43,681 nt of DNA from contig PGZE01000022.1 of NCBI GenBank assembly GCA_002840015.1, positions 9,105 through 52,785 on the forward strand, written 5' to 3'. This DNA is from Gammaproteobacteria bacterium HGW-Gammaproteobacteria-2 (lineage in GTDB: Bacteria > Pseudomonadota > Gammaproteobacteria > Xanthomonadales > Xanthomonadaceae). The translations under genes were made by a program, and so were the position numbers. Below, in pieces: positions 13,324 through 22,952 of the stretch (the stretch's first letter is position 1; each line of letters begins with the position of its first letter). Under the pieces are notes generated by a model. The model made no database searches, was not told the DNA's origin, and worked only from the letters and a program-made list of their open reading frames with translations.

Positions 13324-14208
13324 TCACCCGCGACGCAAGGTGAGTGCGATGCCGCCCAGCACCAGCAACCCCGACACCACCACCCGCAGCGTGATCGGCT
13401 CTGCCACCAGCACCGCGCCGGCAAGCGTGGCCAGCACCGGCACGGTGAGTTGCAGGCCGGCCGCACGCACTGCGCTCAACGCGGGCAACACCCGATACCA
13501 CAGCGCGTATCCCAGTCCCGAAGTGACCATGCCCGAGAGCAGTGCATAGCCCACGCCATCGGCCGGCAATGGCGTGATTGGCCAAACCAGCACCGCCAGC
13601 GCTGCCGCCAGAACACTGGCACGAACAAAGTTGCCTGCAGTTGCGGCCAGCGGATCGCGGCTGCGCCGCCCGTGCAAGGAATACACACCCCAGGCAATGC
13701 CGGCAGTGAGCATCAGCGCACTGCCAAGCAGCGGCGGCGCATCAAGGCCCGGGCGGGTCAGCAACACCAGACCAAAAAAGGCCAGCACCAAGCCCAGCCA
13801 ATGCAGCGGGTTCGGTCGTTCGCCGGCGATGATGCCAGCCCCAATCATGGTGATCTGCACCGCACCAAACAGCAACAAGGCGCCAAGACCGGTGGCCACG
13901 CTGACGTAGGAAAATGAAAACGCGGCAGCGTAGACAAACAACGCAGCCGCGCCGTACCAGTCGCCTGCCTGCCGCACCCCGCCGGCATGGCGGCGACGCC
14001 AATGCACCAGCAAAGCCAGCATCAACGCACCCGAAGCCAGGCGCAGCAAGGTGTACGTCGCCGGTTGTATCGCGGTGGTCGCCAGGGCCAGGCGACCGAG
14101 CACACTGTTGCCGGCGAAGGCGAGCAAGGTCAACGCGATCAGCAGCGGCAACTGCCAGCGCGACTGACCGTGTTCAGGGTGCTCAATCAACCGCGACAGC
14201 GGAGGCAT
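13324..14208 (-). CDS. DMT superfamily (EamA) permease
   Basis: The 294-residue membrane protein has about ten hydrophobic helices arranged as two EamA halves (roughly residues 15-145 and 155-290), as in drug/metabolite exporters such as the RhaT/YdcZ-like DMT group. It is expected in the inner membrane; the substrate is unknown. The ATG at 14208 ([10 protein letters not shown]) is chosen, with a GGAGG-poor context. It overlaps the 3' end of prfC by 26 bp, so the two are probably co-transcribed. The frame is open further right inside prfC, which is a shadow. Confidence 0.85.
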   Translation of the reverse strand: MPPLSRLIEHPEHGQSRWQLPLLIALTLLAFAGNSVLGRLALATTAIQPATYTLLRLASGALMLALLVHWRRRHAGGVRQAGDWYGAAALFVYAAAFSFSYVSVATGLGALLLFGAVQITMIGAGIIAGERPNPLHWLGLVLAFFGLVLLTRPGLDAPPLLGSALMLTAGIAWGVYSLHGRRSRDPLAATAGNFVRASVLAAALAVLVWPITPLPADGVGYALLSGMVTSGLGYALWYRVLPALSAVRAAGLQLTVPVLATLAGAVLVAEPITLRVVVSGLLVLGGIALTLRRG

Positions 14209-15727
14209 GTTCGCGGGTGGCGGCAAAGCGGACCTTCGGCCAGCGCTCCTGCGTGAGTTGCAGATTGACCCGTGTCGGTGCCAGATAGACCAGCAGGCCG
14301 GCGGCATCCAGCGCCAGGTTTGACGCGGCTTTTTCGCGAAACTCCTCCAGCATTTTGACGTCGGCACAATGTACCCAACGCGCCGTGGCCACCGCTACCG
14401 GCTCGAAGCTCGAGTCCACGCCGTACTCGTCCTTGAGCCGGTAGGCCACCACATCGAACTGCAAGGTGCCCACAGCGCCAAGAATCAGGTCATTGCTCAT
14501 CAGTGGCCGGAAGAACTGGGTTGCGCCTTCTTCGGACAACTGCGCCAGCCCTTTTTGCAGTTGTTTGAGTTTGAGCGGATCGCGCAGGCGCGCACGCCGG
14601 AACAATTCCGGCGCGAAGTTGGGAATGCCGGTAAACGCCAGCACCTCGCCTTCGCTGAACGTATCGCCAATCGAAATCGTGCCGTGGTTATGGATACCAA
14701 GCACATCGCCGGGCCAGGCATCGCCGGCTATCTCGCGATCCGATGCCATGAAAGTGAGCGCATTGGCGAGCTTGATCTCCTTGCCCGAGCGCACGTGTAG
14801 CGCTTTCATCCCCGGCGTGTAACGCCCGGAGCAGATGCGCAGGAAAGCAACGCGATCACGATGTTGCGGGTCCATGTTGGCTTGTATCTTGAACACGAAA
14901 CCGCTGAATTTTTCTTCATCGGCCTGCACCTCACGCGTACTGGTGGCATGGGTGCGTGGCGGCGGTGCGTGCGCAACGAAAAAATCCAGCAGCAACTGCA
15001 CACCAAAGTTGTTGACCGCCGAGCCGAAGAATACCGGCGTCTGCTTGCCGGCAAGATATGCGGTTTCATCGAACGGATGCGAAGCGCCCTGCACCAGCTC
15101 CAGCTCATCGGCAAAGATAGTGGAATCCTGGCGGGTGAAATTGCGGCCGGGCTCGTACAAATGCACTTCGCCGGTTTGCAGATGCACCACGCCTCGCAAG
15201 CGCGAGCCCATGCCGATCGGCCAGGTGATCGGCGCGCACTGGATGCCGAGCACGGATTCGACTTCATCCAGCAAGTCGATCGGCGGCTTGCCTTCGCGGT
15301 CGAGCTTGTTGATGAAGGTCATGATCGGGGTATCGCGCATCCGGCACACATCCATCAGCTTGATGGTGCGCTCCTCGACACCCTTGGCCACGTCGATCAC
15401 CATCAGCGCCGAATCCACCGCAGTAAGCACGCGATAGGTATCCTCGCCGAAGTCAGCATGGCCCGGGGTATCGAGCAAATTGATGATGCGGCCCTCATAG
15501 GGAAACTGCATCACCGATGAAGTGACCGAAATGCCGCGCTCCTTTTCCAGCGCCATCCAGTCGGAGGTGGCGTGGCGCGCAGCTTTGCGGCCCTTGACCG
15601 AGCCGGCCATCTGGATCGCGCCGCCGAACAGCAGCAGTTTTTCGGTCAGCGTGGTTTTGCCGGCATCGGGATGCGAAATGATCGCAAACGTGCGCCGGCG
15701 TCGGGCTTCGCTGTTTTGCTCGGACAT
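14183..15727 (-). CDS. prfC: Peptide chain release factor 3
   Basis: RF3 is a translational GTPase that recycles RF1/RF2 from the ribosome after termination. The 514-residue product has the G1 motif SHPDAGKTT, the ISVTSS switch I segment, G3 DTPGHADFG and G4 NKLDREG, then the RF3-specific C-terminal domains ([20 protein letters not shown]). Length is slightly below that of E. coli RF3 (529). The ATG at 15727 ([14 protein letters not shown]) gives the usual N-terminus. Confidence 0.97.
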   Translation of the reverse strand: MSEQNSEARRRRTFAIISHPDAGKTTLTEKLLLFGGAIQMAGSVKGRKAARHATSDWMALEKERGISVTSSVMQFPYEGRIINLLDTPGHADFGEDTYRVLTAVDSALMVIDVAKGVEERTIKLMDVCRMRDTPIMTFINKLDREGKPPIDLLDEVESVLGIQCAPITWPIGMGSRLRGVVHLQTGEVHLYEPGRNFTRQDSTIFADELELVQGASHPFDETAYLAGKQTPVFFGSAVNNFGVQLLLDFFVAHAPPPRTHATSTREVQADEEKFSGFVFKIQANMDPQHRDRVAFLRICSGRYTPGMKALHVRSGKEIKLANALTFMASDREIAGDAWPGDVLGIHNHGTISIGDTFSEGEVLAFTGIPNFAPELFRRARLRDPLKLKQLQKGLAQLSEEGATQFFRPLMSNDLILGAVGTLQFDVVAYRLKDEYGVDSSFEPVAVATARWVHCADVKMLEEFREKAASNLALDAAGLLVYLAPTRVNLQLTQERWPKVRFAATREHASAVAVD

Positions 15728-15798
15728 GCTTGGGTGCGGCCATCTGGCCGCGTATCGAAAGAGTGAGCGGGCGATTATATCAGTGCGCTCGTATGCTG

Positions 15799-15894
15799 CT
15801 TGCCCTTGCCCTTGCCCTTGCCCTTGCCCTTGCCCTTGCCCTTGCCCTTGCCCTTGCCCTTGCCCTTGCCCTTGCCCTTGCCCTTGCCCTTGCC
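15799..15894. repeat. (CTTGCC)16 hexanucleotide microsatellite
   Basis: Sixteen perfect tandem copies of CTTGCC run from 15799 to 15894 in the 225-bp gap between prfC and the MASE1-GGDEF-EAL gene. On the minus strand the array reads GGCAAG and would encode Lys-Gly repeats in one frame; on the plus strand Leu-Ala, Pro-Leu or Cys-Pro. All frames are open only because of the repeat itself. It lies 71 bp upstream of the prfC start codon on the transcribed strand. Confidence 0.97.
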
Positions 15895-15952
15895 TTTGCG
15901 CGGTGCCCGGGCCTTACGGCGCTGCTCTGAAATCACTGCCCGGAACAAAACA

Positions 15953-18187
15953 CTACACCGATGCCCGTTGGCCGGTGCGTGGCTCATAGGCAAAGTATTG
16001 CCCGATCGGCTCTGGCCGATGCAATGCGTGACCTTGCAGATAGTCAACCCCCATCGCACGCAAGGTGGCGCAAATCGACTCGGTTTCGGCATGTTCGGCG
16101 ATGGTGCGCTTGTTCAGCACATGGGCAATGTCGGTGATCGAACGCACCACCGAACCGGACATCGGCGAGCCTTCCAGATCACGCACAAAACTGCCATCGA
16201 TCTTGATGTAATCCACGTCCAGCGAGCGCAGATAGGCGAACGAACTGAAACCCGTACCGAAGTCATCCAGCGCAAAACGACAGCCCAGCGCACGCATCTG
16301 TTGAATGAAGGCCCGCGCCCGCGCCAGGTCGTGTACGGCACTGGTTTCGGTAATCTCAAAACACAATTGCTCAGGCGCCATTCGCGAACCCCGTAATTGG
16401 CTATCGACGAAACGGGCAAAATCTTCGTTCATCAAGGAACCGGCGGTGAGGTTGATCGCGCAGGTATCGACATCGGCCAGCGCATCGGGGTGATTGTCGA
16501 ACCAGCGCAACACCATCGCCACTACATGACGGTCAATCTGCACACCCAGGCGAAACCGCTCGGCCGCCGGAATGAAATCACCGGGCATCAACAACGGGCC
16601 ACCCGGATTGAGTCGCAGCAGGGTTTCGAAGTGACGCCCGCGCTGTACCAGCGCCGTGCTCGACACGATGTCCTGGCAGTACAACTCAAATTGATCATCG
16701 TCCAGGCCGGTACGGATGCGTACCGCCCAGCGCATGGCCTCGGTACGCGAACGCATTTCTCCAGGGCCGGCGGATGCCACGCACAATCGATTGCCGCCCA
16801 TTTCCTTGGCCGTGAAACAGGCCGCGTCAGCTTGTGCCAACAGGCTGGAATAGCCGCCGGCCTGCACGCCGAACATTGCGATACCGGCGCTGGCACTGGT
16901 ATTGAGCACCAAGCCATGCCATGCCAGCCGATAGCGCTCGATGATGGACAACACACCTTGCACCCGTGTGCGCGCCCCGGACTCATCGCAATCGTCCAAC
17001 AACGCAGCAAACTCATCGCCACCGATGCGGAAAACCGCATCGGATGCGGGTAGATGCGCCCGTATCAACGACGCAACCCCTTTGATCAGAGCATCACCCG
17101 CCTGATGGCTGGCGGTGTCGTTGATCAGGGTGAAGTGATCCAGATCGAAATAGACGAGAGCACATTGCCCAGCGCTGCTGTGGCCAGGCTGTTGTTGCAT
17201 CCGATCGATCTGCGTGCGCAGCGCATCTTCGAACGCGGTGCGATTGGGCAAACCGGTGAGTGTGTCGGTCAGCGCTCTACGCAACAACGAACGCTGCGCC
17301 AGTCTCCGTTCGTGATTGCCCAGAGCCAACAACAACGGCGCTATTGCCAGCAGGCTGAGAAACACCAACAGAATAACGATATCGCGCAGGTGCGTGGGTT
17401 GCACAAAGCTGCCCACATTGGACGCAATGGCGATGGTCATCACGAACACCATCAGCGCCACCCCTGCTGCGGTCCAGATCGGTGGCAAGCGCATGGCCGA
17501 CCATAACAACAGCGCCAATGGCACCGCAGTCAAACCAAGAATAAACGGGCTCTCGATCCGCGCACCGGTGATAACGGCAATAAACGCAGCCAGCATCAGC
17601 AGGGCCCATATCACCCGCTCGCGCAATGCGCCGTAATCAGCGTTGCGCAAAACCGGGGATCGAGCACGTTCACGCATCAACAACTGCAAGGCAATCGGCG
17701 TTATCGCCGCAACACTGAGTGCGTCACCCAACGCCCAGCGCAAAAAGTTGACCGGCATCTGTAGCAGATTGCTCAAGCCGGCGACGTACAACCCCACCGC
17801 CCCGATCAAGCCACTGATTGCCGCCAGCAACAGCCCTCCTTCCAGAATCGTCAAACCATAGGCCACGCTCAAGCGCGGCATGTTGGCATGCCGCTGCACC
17901 AGCCAGGCTCCGGCAATAACGCCCAGGGCGTTGCTGAACACCGAGAACGGCAAAAAATTCCACGCCACCGGGTCGAGAAGCCCATGCATCAGCAGATTGC
18001 CCACTGGCACAAACCACCACCAGCGCAAGCCGTAGCGCAACACCACGGCAAATGCCAAACCCGATGCTGGCCAGAACAAGGCCACTTCGCCCGGCGCATG
18101 GATCAGATGCAATGACAAAGCGGCTCCGGCCAGATACAGCCCGAGCAGTACGACGACCCGCAGCGTCGATAGCAAGTGATGGGACAT
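15953..18187 (-). CDS. MASE1-GGDEF-EAL cyclic-di-GMP enzyme
   Basis: This 744-residue protein carries an N-terminal MASE1-like membrane sensor (about residues 5-290, eight or so helices, with the LIHAPGEVALFWPASGLA segment), a GGDEF domain and an EAL domain. The cyclase motif is intact (GGDEF at 389-393) but the RxxD inhibitory site is missing (the equivalent reads PASD). In the EAL domain the signature is ETL (521-523), and the other landmarks EITE, DDFGTGFSS and YIKIDGSF are kept, so phosphodiesterase activity is plausible. The ATG at 18187 has AGGA upstream. It controls cytoplasmic c-di-GMP from the inner membrane; direction of activity cannot be read from sequence. Confidence 0.93.
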   Translation of the reverse strand: MSHHLLSTLRVVVLLGLYLAGAALSLHLIHAPGEVALFWPASGLAFAVVLRYGLRWWWFVPVGNLLMHGLLDPVAWNFLPFSVFSNALGVIAGAWLVQRHANMPRLSVAYGLTILEGGLLLAAISGLIGAVGLYVAGLSNLLQMPVNFLRWALGDALSVAAITPIALQLLMRERARSPVLRNADYGALRERVIWALLMLAAFIAVITGARIESPFILGLTAVPLALLLWSAMRLPPIWTAAGVALMVFVMTIAIASNVGSFVQPTHLRDIVILLVFLSLLAIAPLLLALGNHERRLAQRSLLRRALTDTLTGLPNRTAFEDALRTQIDRMQQQPGHSSAGQCALVYFDLDHFTLINDTASHQAGDALIKGVASLIRAHLPASDAVFRIGGDEFAALLDDCDESGARTRVQGVLSIIERYRLAWHGLVLNTSASAGIAMFGVQAGGYSSLLAQADAACFTAKEMGGNRLCVASAGPGEMRSRTEAMRWAVRIRTGLDDDQFELYCQDIVSSTALVQRGRHFETLLRLNPGGPLLMPGDFIPAAERFRLGVQIDRHVVAMVLRWFDNHPDALADVDTCAINLTAGSLMNEDFARFVDSQLRGSRMAPEQLCFEITETSAVHDLARARAFIQQMRALGCRFALDDFGTGFSSFAYLRSLDVDYIKIDGSFVRDLEGSPMSGSVVRSITDIAHVLNKRTIAEHAETESICATLRAMGVDYLQGHALHRPEPIGQYFAYEPRTGQRASV

Positions 18188-18262
18188 CACACCATCCTAC
18201 GCCCGCTGACGGGGCCACGAAACCGCCCCGAGCCCTGGAGCCCGCCGGACGTGACCGATCAG

Positions 18263-18283
18263 GCGACGAGAGCGGCTCGTCGC
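18263..18283. repeat. Perfect 8-bp stem hairpin upstream of MASE1 gene
   Basis: GCGACGAG and CTCGTCGC flank a 5-base loop (AGCGG) in the gap between the two c-di-GMP genes. It lies about 75 bp upstream of the MASE1-GGDEF-EAL start. No T-run follows on either strand, so a terminator role is not supported; an operator or leader structure is possible. Confidence 0.5.
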
Positions 18284-18376
18284 TTCGCGCGGCCGGTTGC
18301 TTTGCACCGACGCTGCGCCATTAAGCGGCGTGCTCGCTCGCCCACAGTTGCTCCACAGGGGGCGTTCACCGCTTTC

Positions 18377-18496
18377 GTGGGAGCGCGCCCCAGATCAAGT
18401 CTGGGGCAGGCTCTGCGCGCGAAGCGCTTTCGCCAGTTCGTTCGCCGGCAGGCCGGCTCCAATGGGCGTCTGTACGAGCCCAACCTGTGGGCGACC
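18377..18496. repeat. REP-like extragenic element, copy 2, with nested hairpin
   Basis: This repeats the modules of 13104-13210: GTGGGAGCGCGC at 18377, the core GCGCGCGAAGC...TTCGTTCGCCGGC and the right arm GGCCGGCTCC. The 27-bp GTCGCCCACAG module appears here in inverted orientation (18470-18496). An extra perfect hairpin GCCCCAGA-TCAAG-TCTGGGGC (18387-18407) is inserted in the left arm. The right arm is degenerate after GGCTCC. It occupies part of the 401-bp gap between the two c-di-GMP genes, in which no gene is visible. Confidence 0.75.
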
Positions 18497-18507
18497 GGAA
18501 CGACAAT

Positions 18508-18566
18508 AACCGCGAACCTCTCAAGAAACAAAACTGTAAGCCTTTGTTTCTTGAGAGAACCGCGAA
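18508..18566. repeat. Perfect 15-bp inverted repeat flanked by 9-bp direct repeats
   Basis: CTCTCAAGAAACAAA (18518-18532) and its exact complement TTTGTTTCTTGAGAG (18543-18557) surround a 10-base loop. The hairpin is bounded on both sides by the identical 9-mer AACCGCGAA (18508-18516 and 18558-18566). It lies 23 bp after the stop of the propeller-GGEEF gene on the minus strand. The layout fits either a transcription terminator-like hairpin or a tiny insertion with a target duplication. Confidence 0.8.
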
Positions 18567-18588
18567 TACTCGCGCATCCGCAGATGAT

Positions 18589-21500
18589 TCAACCCGGTGG
18601 TGGTCGCGGTGCGGGGCCAGGATCGTCCAACACCGGCACTACACCCGCCGAACCCAGCAGTTGCAACTCCCCTCCCAGCAACATCGGCTCGGCGCCGGCG
18701 CGCAGCCGGGCGATCAGCGTCGCCAGCACCGTACGCTCGGTCGGCCGGAATGCCGCCCAGCCATTGCGGCCGTGCCGTTTGACCCAGTACAGCGCCTTGT
18801 CGGCCAGTTCAATCATGTCCTCCCAGCCCAGCCGGGCCTGCGCATCCTGGAACAACGGGTATTCGGCAAGCCCCACCGATGCGGTCAGCGACACGCTTCG
18901 CCCATCTGCCAATGCAAAGGGGTGCGCGGCAATCTGCCGACACAAGCGCTCGCCGATCACCGCCAGCGACTGGTTCGGCATCGGCCGAAAGATCAGCAAA
19001 AACTCTTCGCCACCCCAGCGCACCACATAGTCGCCAGCACGCAGCAAGTCCTGCAACTGCTGTGCAACCTGCTGCAAAACGCGATCTCCCTCCAGATGCC
19101 CGTACTGATCGTTGATTATCTTGAAGTGATCCAGATCCAACAATGCGAACAACATTATCCGCTCATGTTTGCCCAGCCCGGGATGCTCTCGATCATAGAA
19201 ACCGATGTCCGCCGGCATCTGCGATTCCAGGAACCGCCGATTGCGCAAGCCGGTCAGTTGATCGGTCTGGCTGGTTTCGCTCAGCCGCTCATTGAGATGC
19301 CTCAGCTCGGCAGTGCGCTGATCGACCAGTTGCTGCAAGCGTGTTTCGTGCAATTGGTGGCGTCGCAACACACGCCTCGCGGCAACAACCAGCAAGGCGA
19401 GCACCGCCAACAACGCAGTGATGCGGAACGACGCCGTCTCATGCCACAGCGGCGGTACGGTAAACGCCAATTGTGCCGGTTGCGCCACCCACACACCGGC
19501 ATCGTTGGCGGCACGCACTTCAAATGTGTAGTTGCCAGGCGGCAAATTGGTGTAGTTGGCCTGCCGTGGCCCGCCATCCGCAAGGGTATGCCAGCGCCGG
19601 TCGTAACCCTTCAGGCGGTAGCGGATCAAGGTGCTGCGCGGATCCTTGTAACTCAGCGCCGCAAAGGCAAAAGCCACATCGCGCACTCCGGCTTGCAACT
19701 GCGGAAACTTAGCCGACAAGATATCGTGCCAGTGCTCGCCAATACGTACCCGTTCAATAAACACCGTCAGCGCCACAGCGTTCTTGACCACCTCCTGCGG
19801 CGAGAGTACGACCATGCCATCGCGGCTCGGTAGCCACAGCGCTTCGTTGACAAAAACCCCCTTGGCATTGCCGGCACCATTGCAACAACTGCCCTGCTGA
19901 CCACTGCGCAGATCACCCCGCTCATTGAGGATCATCTCACCGCGCACATCCTTGCGTTTGCCGGCAACAAACGCCTGCAAATCGGCCACCGGCACCCGGC
20001 TGATACCGCGAATGCCGGCCATCCAGACAAATCCATCAGCCTGGGTTACAAAAAACGGTACGTTGGCCGGCAAGCCCTGCTCTGGAGTGAGCGAATGCCA
20101 ATGGGCACCATCGAACACATACACGTGCTCGGTCAGACCACCGATCAGCAATTGGCCGTCGGGCAACTCATACAGTGCGGTGACATCAAGCAAGGTGGGC
20201 AACTCATCACCCGCCAAAAATGGCAGCATGCGGTCATCCTTCAGCCGCCATACACCGCCACGGCCACCGGCCAGCCATGTGCCATCCTGCCGACGCAGCA
20301 GATAGCGTACGCCGATACGGGCATCGGTTGCCTCTGGCTGCAAATGCGTCAAGTGATTGTCGCGCAAACGAAAAACACCCTCGCTTGTCGCCAGCCATAA
20401 ATCGCCCCGGCCATTGCCGGCAGCATCGCCCGGATCGCGCGCGATGCCATTGATCTGTGCGTTGGCAACAGCCGCAAACCCCTCAGGTATCCGCACCTGG
20501 CCATCACGCCACAGCGCCAAGCCGCTACGCGTACCGATCCACACCTGGTCTGTTTCGGCGAGCAAGCTGTAGGCCTGTGGGTGCGGCAACTGCTCGCCTG
20601 AAACCACCGTCTTGAAACGACCGTTCGACCACAGCGCGAGGCCATCGTTGGTGCCAACCCACAGCTTCGAGTCCGGGCCAGATGATATCGACCAGAGCAA
20701 AGGCTCATGCAAGCCTTCCGACGCACTGTAGCGACGCGCCCAGCCACTCCACAAACGCACCACCCCTTCGGATTGGCTACCGACCCACAAATTACCTTCG
20801 CGATCTTCGAATGCCGACAGCGGCGCCTTGATGTAACCGGGCGAGCGCGCATCAACCCACTCCTGCGGGTGGCCGTCGCGCAAACGAATCAAGCCATCAC
20901 CAGTACCCACCCACAGATTGCCGTCACGGTCATCGTGCAAAAACGTGACCAGGCCATCATTGAAACCCGGCGCCTGCAATGGAACCTGGCGCCAGGATTC
21001 GCCATCGCGCACAAACAAACCGCGCCGGCTACCCAGCCATAATCGGCCGCCTACTTCACGCAACGCCGTTATCGCCACATCGCTCATGGCGTGCGGCAGT
21101 TGCAAGTTATGTGACACGCCGTCCTTGATGCGCACCACCCCGCCAACCGAGCCAATCCATACACCCTCGGCATTTACCCAAATCGCACGCGCCAGTTGCG
21201 GTGCAGAATCCAAGCGCTGCATTCGGTCATCGATTACCGTGAAAACGCCTTGCTCGGTTGCCACAAATACCGCGCCATTGGCGGCGAAGGCGATATCCTG
21301 AACATCTGGCGCAGGCATTCCAGCGGGCGCAGTGATCGTGCGAAATCCACGTTCGTCGTGGACCGCCACGCCTTGGTAGGTGCCCACCCACAGCGCACCC
21401 TTGGCATCGGTTCGCAGCACGCGTATCCAGACACCGGGCAATTCCGGGGTGTTGGCCGGCGTGAACGTAGTGAACCTCGTACCATCAAAACGCGCCAGCC

Positions 21501-21720
21501 CGGTCTGCGTGCCAACCCAGATATAGCCCATGCCATCCTGCGTGATCGCATTGCCACTGACCTGCGGCAAACCGGCTTGCGTTGACCAGCGCTCCTGCAC
21601 GTACTGATGGAAGGGTTTGTCCGGCGCCAGCGCAAGCACGTTTGCTGCCATGCCCAGCAGTATGGGCAGCAGTACCTTGAACCTCGGCGGACCCTTTGCC
21701 GTCACGTGCGCATCATCCAT
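18589..21720 (-). CDS. Periplasmic two-component-propeller sensor diguanylate cyclase
   Basis: The 1043-residue product has an N-terminal signal sequence or anchor (about residues 13-32), then about a dozen Reg_prop-type propeller repeats (GYIWVGTQTGLARFDG, GNLWVGTGDGLIRL and similar, about 45-640), a Y_Y_Y domain (about 690-755), one membrane helix (about 775-800), a short coiled coil and a C-terminal GGDEF domain. The active-site motif is GGEEF (903-907). An inhibitory RxxD site is present six residues before it (R894-D897). It should sense a periplasmic ligand and make c-di-GMP in the cytoplasm. The ATG at 21720 is used; GAGG lies close upstream. Confidence 0.93.
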   Translation of the reverse strand: MDDAHVTAKGPPRFKVLLPILLGMAANVLALAPDKPFHQYVQERWSTQAGLPQVSGNAITQDGMGYIWVGTQTGLARFDGTRFTTFTPANTPELPGVWIRVLRTDAKGALWVGTYQGVAVHDERGFRTITAPAGMPAPDVQDIAFAANGAVFVATEQGVFTVIDDRMQRLDSAPQLARAIWVNAEGVWIGSVGGVVRIKDGVSHNLQLPHAMSDVAITALREVGGRLWLGSRRGLFVRDGESWRQVPLQAPGFNDGLVTFLHDDRDGNLWVGTGDGLIRLRDGHPQEWVDARSPGYIKAPLSAFEDREGNLWVGSQSEGVVRLWSGWARRYSASEGLHEPLLWSISSGPDSKLWVGTNDGLALWSNGRFKTVVSGEQLPHPQAYSLLAETDQVWIGTRSGLALWRDGQVRIPEGFAAVANAQINGIARDPGDAAGNGRGDLWLATSEGVFRLRDNHLTHLQPEATDARIGVRYLLRRQDGTWLAGGRGGVWRLKDDRMLPFLAGDELPTLLDVTALYELPDGQLLIGGLTEHVYVFDGAHWHSLTPEQGLPANVPFFVTQADGFVWMAGIRGISRVPVADLQAFVAGKRKDVRGEMILNERGDLRSGQQGSCCNGAGNAKGVFVNEALWLPSRDGMVVLSPQEVVKNAVALTVFIERVRIGEHWHDILSAKFPQLQAGVRDVAFAFAALSYKDPRSTLIRYRLKGYDRRWHTLADGGPRQANYTNLPPGNYTFEVRAANDAGVWVAQPAQLAFTVPPLWHETASFRITALLAVLALLVVAARRVLRRHQLHETRLQQLVDQRTAELRHLNERLSETSQTDQLTGLRNRRFLESQMPADIGFYDREHPGLGKHERIMLFALLDLDHFKIINDQYGHLEGDRVLQQVAQQLQDLLRAGDYVVRWGGEEFLLIFRPMPNQSLAVIGERLCRQIAAHPFALADGRSVSLTASVGLAEYPLFQDAQARLGWEDMIELADKALYWVKRHGRNGWAAFRPTERTVLATLIARLRAGAEPMLLGGELQLLGSAGVVPVLDDPGPAPRPPPG

Positions 21721-21780
21721 GCCCTCGCTAACCCCACGAGTCTAACGCCCTGCCCCCCGAGAGTTGCGACGCAGTTCACA

Positions 21781-22884
21781 TTACGGCGTATCGCAATTCA
21801 TTCGCAGCCGCAATTCACGGGCGATGACGCGCCAGTCGAAGGCAGCGACTGCTTTATCGTCATCCACGGCAAACAGCGCCCCATCGGGAAACCGTGACGA
21901 TGCGTGTTGACGCAGCCAGATACCGTCGGTATTGGCGACGCGCTTGCTGGCGAAAGCACCGATGCGGGTCAGCGCACGGCGATCAAACACCTGAAACACC
22001 GAACGATCCGGGAACTGGTCGGTGGCAATCCAATAGCCGCTTCCATCGGCACATGCCCACAGCGCAATACCCTCGGCCTGAAAGCGCAGCGTACCGAAGC
22101 CGACATCGCGACCACTGTAGGCGCCATCCAGCGTATAGGCACGCAGCGCAGTGCCCACACTGCGTTCCTCCTCGGCGATCAGGATACGTTGATTGAAGGC
22201 ATCCACCATGATCGACTCCACCTTGCGCAGCGCGCCAGCGGCCGTGGTGTCACCGAATGATTGCAGCAATTGCACGCCGACGTAGGCTGCATCCACTTCG
22301 ATGTGAAAGCGTTTGACCCGCGCGTTGAGCAGCGGCAGTGCGGGAATGATGCTGACGTCGAGTTCGGACATGTAACTGTCAGTGACCAGTGCCTCGTATT
22401 CGCCCGACGCCAGTACACGCACGTGGATTCCATAGGGACTGCGCAGATCGCGCTCACCGAAAGTCGCCAGCGGCAGGAAGTCTGGCAACCGCAGAACTTG
22501 CACACGATGATTGTCACGCTCGACCACCAGCAGCAAGTCGTCGATCACGGCAATGCCGTTGGGATAATTGAACTCACCGGGGCGGACACCCGCGCCACCG
22601 AAAACATGCAGCGGCGTGCCGGTTTCGCCATCAAAAACACGCAGGCGATTACCGCGCTTGTCCGTGGCTATCAGCCATTGCGCACCATCGGGCGCAGCCC
22701 AGCCCGCCAGACTATCCAGTTCATCGCCGGCTGCTTCGGGCGACAGCCAAGCGATGGCAACCACTTCATGATCGACATCACGAGAACTCGGGGACGCATC
22801 GTGCTGCGATGAGCCGCGCCAAAAACAGGCTCCCAACAACAGGCAGGCCATCGCCACCACAACACGCAAACAAATGATTTTCAT
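21781..22884 (-). CDS. Beta-propeller lipoprotein, phytase-like
   Basis: The 367-residue product begins with a lipoprotein signal (MKIICLRVVVAMACLLLGAC, lipobox LLGAC), so it is lipid-anchored in the envelope. The mature part contains propeller-like strands (GNRLRVFDGETGTPLHVFGG, NYPNGIAVIDDLLLVVERDN) and segments that recall beta-propeller phytases (AEGIALW, GYWIATDQF, VFQVFDR, ANTDGI). I infer a phytase-like or phosphate-ester-binding propeller; catalytic calcium ligands could not be checked. It ends 60 bp before the propeller-GGEEF gene on the same strand, so the two may be co-transcribed, and could work together in sensing. Confidence 0.7.
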   Translation of the reverse strand: MKIICLRVVVAMACLLLGACFWRGSSQHDASPSSRDVDHEVVAIAWLSPEAAGDELDSLAGWAAPDGAQWLIATDKRGNRLRVFDGETGTPLHVFGGAGVRPGEFNYPNGIAVIDDLLLVVERDNHRVQVLRLPDFLPLATFGERDLRSPYGIHVRVLASGEYEALVTDSYMSELDVSIIPALPLLNARVKRFHIEVDAAYVGVQLLQSFGDTTAAGALRKVESIMVDAFNQRILIAEEERSVGTALRAYTLDGAYSGRDVGFGTLRFQAEGIALWACADGSGYWIATDQFPDRSVFQVFDRRALTRIGAFASKRVANTDGIWLRQHASSRFPDGALFAVDDDKAVAAFDWRVIARELRLRMNCDTP

Positions 22885-22952
22885 GGTGTCAGTATTTCAA
22901 CAATGTGCTGTTAGCTCAACACTGCGGCAAGGGACTTGATAGCATTCCCGGC

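Noticed and set aside
15775..16092. Lys-Gly repeat protein encoded over the microsatellite
   Set aside because: The repeat is open in every frame because it is a 6-bp array, and the flanking part overlaps the EAL gene; no start signal or family was seen.
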